In this document: positions 55,735-64,000 of the stretch, piece after piece
How positions within the stretch are numbered: position 1 is the first letter of the stretch
Layout: each line of letters starts with the position of its first letter
Made by a program: the position numbers and the translations under genes
From: Macrostomum hystrix
Taxonomy: Eukaryota; Platyhelminthes; Macrostomidae
NCBI GenBank assembly: GCA_950097015.1
Contig: CATNEN010000038.1
Location: 9,558,001-9,622,000, forward strand
Direction: 5' to 3'
DNA: 64,000 nucleotides
The notes under the pieces: model-generated
What the model was told of the DNA's origin: nothing
The model's input: only the letters and a program-made list of their open reading frames with translations
The model's database searches: none

Positions 55735-56030
55735 GCTTATTAAGATTGGTTGTAGCCCTGGGGACTCACGACTTGAAGGTCGGGGGTTCGATTCCCGAAT
55801 CCACTGGATCAACTTTTGTACTTTAGCAAGACAACTAACTATGCATTGCTGCAGTTCACCCTGTTATTAAATGAGTAGTAGCATTAGGTGTGATAATTGA
55901 AGGTGGGTGTGGCGTCACCCCAGTCCATGGACTGAACAGCCGTACGCAGCCGTCAGTTGCGCCACGCAATAGCTGCGGCTGTGCTGGCGACTGCACATCT
56001 AGTCCGATTGGGGCAGGTGTAATCGAAATT
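55735..56030 (+). mobile_element. SINE-B, most complete copy
   Basis: A tRNA-like head with B box ggttcgattcc at 55785-55795, then gcattgctgcagttcaccc, ttaaatgagt, cagtccatggactgaacagc, gtacgcagccgtcagttgcg, gctgcggctgtgctgg and gattggggcaggtgtaat. It serves as the reference for the SINE-B order of blocks. Confidence 0.86.
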
Positions 56031-57372
56031 ATTATCCATGATTGGATTGGACAATATACTGTAAGCAACTTACCCAACGTGACCAAAACTGATGGTCACT
56101 ATTCTGAAGACCAGCGATGCTAAGTATCTGTAAGGGAATGCTATTCCTTTTGTACTACTTGCAGTCCTACGAAACGCAAATTTCTAGCAAAATTTCTACC
56201 CTGGGTAATGAAGTTCTTTGTTTATATAGACATGTATTGTTTCCTCGAGAGTTCAAATTTTAACCCACGACCGCACAATGACAACTGCGGTCTACATAGG
56301 GATAAGATTCGAACTCTTGACCTCACTGGACTAAACAGCTCCGGAAGGACTTAACAGATGTAAAAATGTTGCTGGGACTGTTTCACTTGCTTTTCACTTA
56401 CATGCCTGGTGTTTTCGATTTATTTATCTTCCGTAAAATGTTGACGACGTATTCAAAGCCAACAAGCGCCGCGGATTTAGCAGGCAAATGAGTTTGGATT
56501 GCTCTAATCCAAATCTGACAGAAGCAGAGATTAGCTAAGAGTGATACAAAGTATCGATTTGCTCATTGTGAATTATTGTGAGTCGCACACTCACAATGCT
56601 CGACTGGAACTAGATTTTTATCAGGGAACGGAATCAACTAGCTCATAAGTCACAAGTCAGAGATCAGTGTAAATCACGCTGTGTACTTGCGAGGCGCAAT
56701 TGGGAGACGGAAATCAAATTCGATAGTTTCGACATCAAAATTCAAAAGTGCGATGACGTAAAATAGAAAAATACAAAGTGCAGATAAATTGCGTGATTTT
56801 AGCAGAATGAATTTTTACAAGTAAAGAAGGGTTCTAATCACCGTCGGATCCAGGATTTTTTATACAGTTTCATTTAACAACGAAGCGTTATGTAAAATGA
56901 ATATGTACAGCCGTTGAAGGTATCGCAAAGTTGAAACTATGAACGATTTAGCCATTGTCTGCAGGAATTGTATGATTGCATGATTTAGTCATAAGCAATC
57001 ATTCTCAAATGTCTATGGCCCAAGGTTATGGGCAGTTTCGCAAGACAAATATAGCAAGTCGTGGCCATAGACTATTAAGGCGTGCAAAAACCGGTATGGA
57101 TTGGTGGACCCCAAAATATCCCTATGATACGCTTAAAGAAGGAAATAACAATATGGAATATGAAACAAAGCTGTTTTCGTTTTTGTTGAATTGAAGAGCG
57201 TGACTCGTGAGTCTTTGATAAGCACAAAGTACGTTCGTACATTAAATTTTCTATCGTCCAGAGAAATAATAAATCAGCAATAAGTGAAATTGCAATAAAA
57301 TCATCCATGAATTCCAACAACCAATGCAACATCCAATTTTCTCATCAATCAAAGTCACAGGTCTAGGGCAAC
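56031..57372. other. Spacer downstream of the GPCR
   Basis: AT-rich, no gene recognised. At 57008-57072 the inverted pair tgtctatggcc / ggccatagac flanks about 45 bp and could be an eroded inverted-repeat element. A SINE-like scrap is near 56285-56345. Confidence 0.5.
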
Positions 57373-59469
57373 TCAATGATTTCTATGCCCGCTGCGCCTA
57401 CGGAAGATAATCCTGTTGAAGGCGCATCGAAAGTCGGGCGAGAAGACCGTGTAGATGACGGGGTTGAGCATGCTGTTTGTGTAGCCCAACCACTGGATCA
57501 CAGCGTGGCCGGTGTCAGACAAAACGGACGCGCAGAAGCTCCTGTTGAACGGACAGAGGGACGCATGAACAAAGAACGGTAGCCAGCAGATCATGAAGCA
57601 GCCTGTCACAACAGCCAGAGTCCTTGCAGCGCGTCTCTCGCGCGCCTGTACAAGTCGATCGCGTTGGATGCAAGAGCCGCAGGTGTTTCTCGGCGAGTTG
57701 GGCGCCGGTGAAGTCTGCACCGAAGTCACAGAAGCTTCCGTAGTGTTGCTCACGTTTGATGCTTTTCCACGAGACGATTTCAGTCGAGGCATTGACCTGG
57801 CAAAATTGATACGTCGAGTAGATCTACTGGAGCTCCTCTCGTTGATGCCAGCGCCGTCGGCGACTGCGGAGCTGCCACCGGCTCCCGAAGCCAGTAAGCT
57901 GCCACCAGCTGCGGAACTCGATGCAAATCGATTGAAGCACTTCCTGCGAATCCGACGCTTAACGGCCCGGTAAATGGCCAGGTAGATAACAAGCATGAAC
58001 AGCATTGGTAGGTAGAAAGCGCCGATTGTTGAAAACACCGTGTAGCCGGGCTCGTCGTTGATCTGGCAGTGCTCGAAACCATTCGCTTGGCCTTTCTTAC
58101 TGGGATAAAACCTCGCAGGTACGCTTATGGCGACGCTGATAAGCCAGGTGAGGCCGATCACGAAGCCAATTCGACTGGCAGACTGGGAGCGGACATACTT
58201 TACATTGGTGACAGCCCAATAACGGTCGAGAGCTATACCCACGAGGTGCAGAATAGACGCTGTGCAGCACAGAACATCCAGACAGACCCACAGATCACAC
58301 ATATGACTCCCTGTAGCAATGTGAATCGGGAGAAAAAATTTTCTGAAAGCAACTGTCGTCAAGTTGAGGCGGAGCTTCTAATCAACCAACCATTCTCAAC
58401 CATTCTCAAGCTTCAGCCTTATTGTTCCAATATTCATCAATATAATTTTAAAGTCCTATGTACATTAAGTTCAGGTGCTAAATCGATGGTTTTTTAAGAA
58501 GTCCTTTGTACGGACTCATTTTTATTCGCGCCTTTGAGCTCTTTCGCTTTGATTTCAGATATTTTGATTGATTCCGGCAGGAATCGCTCCTTATCACGCG
58601 TCCTTGAGAATTCTTCTCTCCAGCTGCTCAGAAATTCTCTTTCCTTGCCTTACTCAATGCAAGGTTGCTTGCTTGCTTGCTTGCTTGCTTGGTGAGGTAG
58701 ACTTCTCCAGACTAATAATCTCACCTTTTGAAGGGAAAGCAAGGGCGCTCCCGATTCTTCCGGTTGGAGGAAGGCGGCCTCAAGCCACCTGCGGAGCTCA
58801 GTAAAATACTAATTTTCCCCCAGGCACATCAAATTTTAACTTATGGCGATGAACTTTCAAGTGATGAGTACTTGGCTCAGCTGGCCTCAAGGTCATCCTG
58901 CTCTGCATGCTCCTCGTGTCTCTTCCTCTCGGGCTGCGTGCAGGTGCCGATAGGCGCGGCTGCAATTACTCACCATTTTTTGCCTTGAAAGCTAATTTAT
59001 TTTCTTGCACTTTTTGCTCCTTGGTGCGATCAACAGTCTCTCTGTAAAGTGCTTCGTCGTTTAGTTTTTTCCATTTTTTTATTAGTGGTCAAACACTTAC
59101 CCAGCCACCAGACTTTAGAAATTTGATTCAATGCGCTGACAGGCATAACCAAGGTGGCAACCATTAGATCCGCAATGGCTAGACTAATTAGCAGGTAGTT
59201 TGAAACACTCTAAAATTAAATTTGGCGAAAACATTTCATTAATAATAATACACATACGAGTACAAATTCTCAATATTCTGAAGCTCTTGACAATACGAAA
59301 TTGCATTTTGTACCTGCAGATTTCGTTCAATAACAATAGCAGCGATCACAAAGATATTTCCTAAGACAGTTGCCAGTATGATGACGCTCAGAGCTGTGCC
59401 GATTGCGACCGCCTCCCAGAGCTTATAGCGAAGAGCGAAGCCAGAGCTGCTGTTAGCTGGGCCCTCCAT
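57373..59469 (-). CDS. Serotonin-like (5-HT1/7 type) G protein-coupled receptor
   Basis: Three exons: 59469-59314, 59209-59101 and 58310-57373, giving 400 aa. It is a class A biogenic-amine receptor with an N-glycosylation site (NSS) near the start. TM1 carries GN, TM2 SLAIADL and TM3 CLDVLCCTASILH with the amine-binding Asp100. DRY is at 117-119. ECL2 Cys (EHC) pairs with Cys93. TM5 PGYTVFSTIGAFYLPM closely follows 5-HT1 receptors. TM6 is CWLPFFVH and TM7 is GYTNSMLNPVIYTVF. The third intracellular loop is long and Ser/Arg-rich. TM3 and TM5 favour serotonin over octopamine or dopamine, but the ligand is inferred. Intron 2 (790 bp) contains a TTGC microsatellite; no promoter was identified. 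Confidence 0.93.
58665..58691. repeat. (TTGC)6 microsatellite in GPCR intron 2
   Basis: Six perfect TTGC copies. Confidence 0.95.
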
Positions 59470-59974
59470 GACTTGGCGAATAAGACAGTTTTGCGAGTGC
59501 CCCGTCCTCCAGGAACTTTACTGTCTGACTCTGAAGGACATTGGACACTCCCATTTATATTTATTCAGTCTCTAGTAGGCGCAAATCAATGCCGACAGTC
59601 TCTGATTGGCTCACATGAAACTCGGTGCCTGGATGCTGTGACTGGACTTGCAGATGCTACGATAGCGAGATTGTGGACTTTAGCAAGCTAGAACATGATC
59701 AGTATAATTCCACACCAGAGCGGTCCGAAATGAGGCTGATTGCCCGCGGCCGATGTCTATGGCCTAAACGATTGCTGCATAGCGTAACATAGCTTGTACA
59801 ATTTAAAAGCAAGAAAGCGGAAGTAAAGAAGAAATATAGGCACCCAAACTTATACTCGTATATTAAAAATAAGATTCTCTCTTCTTTTACCCGAGAAATT
59901 TCTTAATAAAAATTTGTCTATGATTAAAATGTGGGGGTTTAATATAGAAAACAAAAACTCTTGAAACTCTAATA
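59470..59974. other. Upstream region of the GPCR
   Basis: Unique sequence to the Tc1-like element. It contains one copy of tgtctatggcc at about 59752. No TATA box was convincing. Confidence 0.45.
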
Positions 59975-61451
59975 TACCTTTTCAAGCTCGACTTTGGCAA
60001 AAGTGACTTCAATTTTGGCAGCACATAGAAAAAGCATGCCTGCCGGCAACATGTCTATGGTCAACTGTGGTAGAATCGGTTAAAGCGTGCATTCAACTTT
60101 GGCAAAAGTGAGCGAATTTCGGCAACACAATAAACTGAACGGAAAACGGTAACAAACGGACTAGGAAACAAGATTTAAACACAAAGCACGATACTGTCGT
60201 TGTTACTTTTGAAGTCATTGAATACCATCAGTGATCAATGTCATTGTAGGTGAGGCAGCGGGGTCCGTAGCTCAGCACGTGTTCGTGCCACTGCCGACAT
60301 TTTTCGGCGGTGATGGAACTGGACGCTGCCTCAACTTGAGCCGTCAGAATGCGCAGTCGACGATGCTGCAGCGTCTCACCAGCCTGCGCTGCAGCATGCC
60401 TGTCGTGAAGCCCCTGCACGATGCGGGGTTCAGTCAGGCGCCTCTTGAGATCTGCCTTCAAACAGGAGATCGCCATCTCCGCAGCGTTCAGAAAAGGCGA
60501 ATACGGCGGCATATAGTGAATGGACTGATCTTGTCGGCCAAGGTTGAGTTGGTTACCGTGCGGCCTAGCATTGTCTGCCAGTACAACAAATGAGTCGTCC
60601 ACTAATGCACTAACCTCACTCATGAACTCATGGAACTTGACTTCGGTAAAGCCTCCAGTATGGTGTCGAAGGTGTACCAATCCAAGCTGCGGACTGATTG
60701 CCAGGACGACAGTCAGATTCTGTCCGCGCTGGCTGTCGGACATCATGACGGCACGTTCACCGGCACCTGCCCATCCCTTTGTCCTTGCCGTCCACAAATT
60801 ACAGCCAAACTCGTCCACGTAGATGAGATTGTGTGCGAAGATGCCGGCTTCCATAAACCACTGCATGTGGTCGAAGCGCGCCGCCTTCGTGATATCCGAA
60901 TTCCAGTGCTCATGCACTCGCCGAACGTCCTTCAGCGTGATGTACAGAGTACAGTCCAGGCGACGGCTGATTGCCTGCACCGACACGCCTGGTGCGCTTG
61001 GAAGTTCGGCTTCCATCTTCTCCTTCATCTCCCTCAACGTTATGGTGGGCTTTTCTTCAACAAACCGAGTCACAGCATTTAACATTGGTGGTGTAAATTT
61101 TGGCCTCACGGCTCCTCCTCGTTGCTTCAGCGCAACGCGATCTTCAGCGACAAACCTGTGGATAATTGTGTCGGCAGTGGTTCTCTTTATGTCGAGGTCC
61201 TTCGCCAGTCGTCTCCAGTCTCTTCCTTCTTGGTAGCTGCGCACTAGCCGTTCTCGATCCTGCAGCGATATACGCGCGTTCGGCATGTTGTTCGGTTGAG
61301 TTGTCAAAATTCGCTCACTTTTGCCAAAGTTGAATGCACGCTTTAACCGATTCTACCACAGTTGACCATAGACATGTTGCCGGCAGGCATGCTTTTTCTA
61401 TGTGCTGCCAAAATTGAAGTCACTTTTGCCAAAGTCGAGCTTGAAAAGGTA
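59975..61451 (-). mobile_element. Intact Tc1/mariner-superfamily transposon with perfect TIRs (copy 2)
   Basis: 1477 bp flanked by TA (59973-59974 and 61452-61453). The 145-bp terminal inverted repeats (59975-60119 and 61307-61451) are identical base for base by eye. Each TIR contains two direct repeats of actttggcaaaagtga, one at the outer and one at the inner end (IR/DR layout). It encodes one uninterrupted transposase. Perfect TIRs and an open frame indicate recent insertion. Confidence 0.93.
60228..61307 (-). CDS. Tc1/IS630-type DDE transposase (copy 2)
   Basis: 359 aa, no stop or frameshift. The N-terminal DNA-binding region contains GRDWRRLAKDLDIKRTTADT. The catalytic core has YVDEFGCNLW, VLADNARPH and MPPYSPFLNAAE, giving D, D and E. 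31 residues separate the second Asp from the Glu, fewer than the 34 of Tc1. It shares the layout and C-terminal KCRQWHEHV...RCLTYNDI block with the 37.8 kb transposase (KCQQWTNHT...RCLDYEDI). The two are related but distinct families. The first Met codon touches the inner edge of the right TIR; Met8 (61286) is an alternative start. Confidence 0.92.
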   Translation of the reverse strand: MTTQPNNMPNARISLQDRERLVRSYQEGRDWRRLAKDLDIKRTTADTIIHRFVAEDRVALKQRGGAVRPKFTPPMLNAVTRFVEEKPTITLREMKEKMEAELPSAPGVSVQAISRRLDCTLYITLKDVRRVHEHWNSDITKAARFDHMQWFMEAGIFAHNLIYVDEFGCNLWTARTKGWAGAGERAVMMSDSQRGQNLTVVLAISPQLGLVHLRHHTGGFTEVKFHEFMSEVSALVDDSFVVLADNARPHGNQLNLGRQDQSIHYMPPYSPFLNAAEMAISCLKADLKRRLTEPRIVQGLHDRHAAAQAGETLQHRRLRILTAQVEAASSSITAEKCRQWHEHVLSYGPRCLTYNDIDH

Positions 61452-61453
61452 TA

Positions 61454-62750
61454 GTTAGATATCTTCGATTAATTTTTGCCATAGACATTGACAACGGGCG
61501 CAAAATGAAGTCATGTGTAAAAAAATGAGGCAATTTAGCCATAGACGGGTGCACAATTTCATTTCGTGCCCGCTGCTTGGGCTGGCTCCTAAGATTATAT
61601 ATTCCTTGATTCAGCTTGATTCCAAGGGATAGAATCTTTGGGCTGGCTTGGCTCTGGTGTGGCCTGAAAGCAATTGTATTGACTGTGGTCGGTTTGGGAT
61701 CCCCGGCCTACAGTATGAGTATTATTAATTATAATACGAAATATCACTGAACCAGGTGTAAGGACGCTCTGCTTCAGCCTGGCATTGGTGGCGTTAAGAC
61801 GCTTACACAGCACTTCACAGTACTCCGTACAGGCCTGGCACTCCGAAAGGAAAGACACGAATGCAGCGCTTACCGGTCGGAACGCAGGATGACAGGATGA
61901 CACAGTTTCTATGTATTTTTTTGCAATAACTTGAGACTTGAGACGCAGTAAAAGACCGTCTTTACAGATCGAACCTTAAAGTTCGCCAGTTGCCCCGGCA
62001 CGGGCAGATAATGACAAACCAATAGGGTAGCAGGCGGGGGCAGACAGGGGAGGCGGTGCACAAACAAAGTCAAGCCACCAGCGCGCAGGGAGTGATAGGG
62101 TTGTACGCGCTGGCCGGGTGGACGGGCAAAGCTACACAGAGCTGATTGGCTGGAGGTCAAAGCCACGCAGGGCTGGGGTAAGGGTTGACAGACAATCCCC
62201 GCGCCCAGCCAATCAGATGGCGGCACCGCGCCAAACAAACCCGCTTCAAACACAATGGCCTTGGCGAGCACTCGACCTGAGAAACACAGACACTCAATAT
62301 ACTCAATATAATAACTATAATATGCAAAATATACTCGTAACGTATCTGATTGAGTTCAATTATTTGCATCGGATCATAAAGGATTTCATCTTCGTGCATC
62401 ACTCCATTCGTGAAAACACTCAGCACGTCCACTCGTAGCCATTTACTGGTCAAGGCCAACGTCATTAAAAATACTATACTACTGTAGATTGTTTTTATTC
62501 TATAGACAATGCCTTCGTGGTCAGAGAGGTTAGAATGGTAAGAGAAAGAAGGGCCAGAATTGTTAAAAATAGTGTCGAGACAAAAACATTGCTGACTGGG
62601 TGAGCGTTCGTGCCTCTATAGCCGCCCTGTTTACGCTCTGTGCGGCTTCACCGCTGAGCCGGTGGCACTGTGCTCACGGGCTCGGAGTCCTGTCTTTCCA
62701 TTGCGCATTGCGCCCTGTCTCAAGTCACCCGGTCTCCCTACTCGGCAGGC
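61454..62750. other. Spacer and upstream region of the last gene
   Basis: No gene recognised. Two direct repeats of the form gccatagac lie at about 61481 and 61539, just outside the transposon. 62.6-62.7 kb is GC-richer and leads into the TATA box. Confidence 0.45.
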
Positions 62751-62751
62751 T

Positions 62752-62757
62752 TATAAA
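62752..62757 (+). promoter_or_regulatory. TATA box with initiator
   Basis: TATAAA in cttataaaatgag. A TCAGTT initiator-like string lies at 62773-62778, 23 bp downstream, and the ATG at 62862 follows a short leader. Confidence 0.6.
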
Positions 62758-62861
62758 ATGAGACGCGGAGACTCAGTTGTGCATCTCCATGTTTTGAGAA
62801 GATTTGCAGAATTAAGTTGAAAAGAAGCAGGGCTTCTCTAGTTACTGTCTTTGCCAGCATC

Positions 62862-63473
62862 ATGAACGCCAGGTCGCATCGCTGTCTAGCCGCTCTACTT
62901 CTTTTGCTTTCAGTGCCAGCTGCTCTGGCAGCCAACGCAACGACTTCGAATGTCACTACCATCAGCCTTGGTAAGTCAGATGATTCTATTGGCAACTGAG
63001 AACATACACACTTTGCCGTGGCGGGGGCTAGCCCTCGCAGGCGACATTGTACCCAAAGCTCCCAAACGATTGCTCCTCAAATGAATGAGGAAAAATGATC
63101 TCGCCGCGGATTAGAGCTCAGGGACATTTGGTGCTAGAGTCAGACGCCCCATGGCCCGGTGACAAAGTCGAGGCGGATTTACAAGGTAATTACTCTGTAG
63201 TAATTAACCTCTTCGAGGGCAGCTAGTCGATGTTGGCTGTCAAATCAGATCGGTCGAGTAGGAGATTAAACTAAATCAAAAGCTGTGTTTTACCGACAGG
63301 TCTCATCTGGGACTCGTCAGACGCGGTGGCAGAGTTTGTCGAGCGGGCTGGCCAGCTAATGCCAGACATCAGCAGCTACTGTCCGCTGGCTCCCAGGCTT
63401 AACGAGACAGTGTTGGACTTCTCCGGTGCATTCAAAATCGACACGCTGCCAACAACCAGCGAGCTGAAGTCAG
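62862..63473 (+). CDS. Secreted protein of unknown family (5' exons only)
   Basis: Exon 1 is 62862-62970 and exon 2 is 63300-63473, joined in phase 1. Exon 2 ends with donor cag/gtgagt and the gene continues. The first 95 codons begin with a signal peptide (about residues 1-24, ending near AALAANA). N-glycosylation sites follow (NAT, NVT, NET). Exon 2 encodes a region with one Cys (SYCPLAPR) and no recognised domain. A possible next exon after a tgctgcag acceptor at about 63622 reads about 30 codons to a stop, which would make a short protein, but this is uncertain. A TATA box and initiator precede it. A diverged SINE-A sits in intron 1. Confidence 0.65.
63000..63180 (-). mobile_element. Diverged SINE-A-like copy
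   Basis: Weakly matches the SINE-A head and middle (ctcaaatgaatgaggaaa, ctcgccgcggattagagctc, agggacatttggtgc). The tail half is missing. Confidence 0.6.
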
Positions 63474-63884
63474 GTGAGTCACGTGGGTTGAGCACACTTG
63501 TACTAGGCACTCATTCCTTTTGACGTCATTTTGTTAAACTCGTGTATCACGTGAATGCTTCGCCTGAACAGGTGCTTTCTCTGGATTCAATCTGAGCAAA
63601 CAATCCAAATCTTCTGCTGCAGGATCTGTGGCAATCCACCTATTTCAGCTCTCTGTCTCATTCTCAAGTTTCAAAGCATTGCCTGATGCCTGGAAACTAA
63701 GAAGGACATATTAGAAAACGAATGCCGCTCATTTACTTTGATGCCTTTCTGATGACGAACATGTCGGCTTCAATTCTTATTTTAGAGTTTGCGATTAGCC
63801 AACAAGGACCCTTCAAAAGGAGATTAGTTCTTTAAATAGCACACTAGCCTCCAGATGACACCAAACGAACCCTCGTCAAGACAA

Positions 63885-64000
63885 ATAATATGAATAAAAA
63901 TAATAATTGCAGGAGGGCTGCTGGAAACGGCACATCATTCGGTGACACTAGACACGCAGCCAGCGAGGAAGCAATTCTGCCCATTTCGCTGACTCCTGAG
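63885..64000 (-). mobile_element. SINE-A copy cut by window end
   Basis: Begins with the A/T-rich tail (gaataaaaataataattgc) and runs through ggcacatcattcggtgacac to gctgactcctgag at the window edge, matching the 53.7 kb copy. Confidence 0.88.

Overview
The window is genomic DNA from an invertebrate animal. Genes are split by introns with GT-AG boundaries (one is GC-AG). Coding exons are GC-rich inside AT-rich surroundings, and the gene set is metazoan: astacins, a biogenic-amine GPCR, UBR7, PBK/TOPK and a fibrinogen-related protein. The density of tandem repeats and the splice-acceptor-like sites touching several start codons would suit a lophotrochozoan such as a free-living flatworm. That placement is inference; the species cannot be named from this sequence alone.

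Layout. 1-7.9 kb is two minisatellites with unique DNA between. 8.1-14.3 kb holds a doubtful short gene (+) and PBK kinase (-), whose introns carry two large minisatellites. 14.3-19.8 kb is AT-rich, gene-free, with two terminal-inverted-repeat elements. 19.8-29.6 kb is a same-strand run of G6PD, TECR and UBR7, interrupted by a 2.5 kb 19-bp satellite. 30.9-32.0 kb is another array. 32.1-41.9 kb is a tandem pair of astacin metalloproteases (-), with a Tc1-like transposon between them. 42.9-45.1 kb is a phospholipase B-like lysosomal hydrolase (-). 47.6-48.6 kb is an unrecognised probable type II membrane protein (+). 50.2-51.2 kb is a secreted fibrinogen-domain protein (-). 53.3-54.9 kb is an unrecognised single-pass membrane protein with an acidic tail (+), split by a SINE. 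57.4-59.5 kb is a serotonin-like GPCR (-). 60.0-61.5 kb is an intact Tc1-like element with perfect 145-bp inverted repeats. 62.9 kb to the edge is the start of a secreted-protein gene (+).

Mobile and repetitive DNA dominates. About twenty minisatellites with different units sit in introns and between genes, and several share an ACAGGTGRGATT-like core. Two tRNA-headed SINE families (here called A and B) are scattered from 26 kb onward. Two Tc1/mariner-superfamily transposons have the IR/DR layout.

The genes are not one pathway. G6PD supplies NADPH, and TECR uses NADPH for very-long-chain fatty acid elongation, but their adjacency may be chance. The astacins, the fibrinogen-domain protein and the last gene are secreted and have TATA-like boxes at usable distances (weakest for the fibrinogen gene). 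G6PD, TECR, UBR7, PBK and the acidic-tail protein instead have a splice-acceptor-like site 0-22 nt before the ATG. The most notable points are the exon-only similarity of the two astacins, the possibly active Tc1-like element, and the SINE that duplicated a splice donor.
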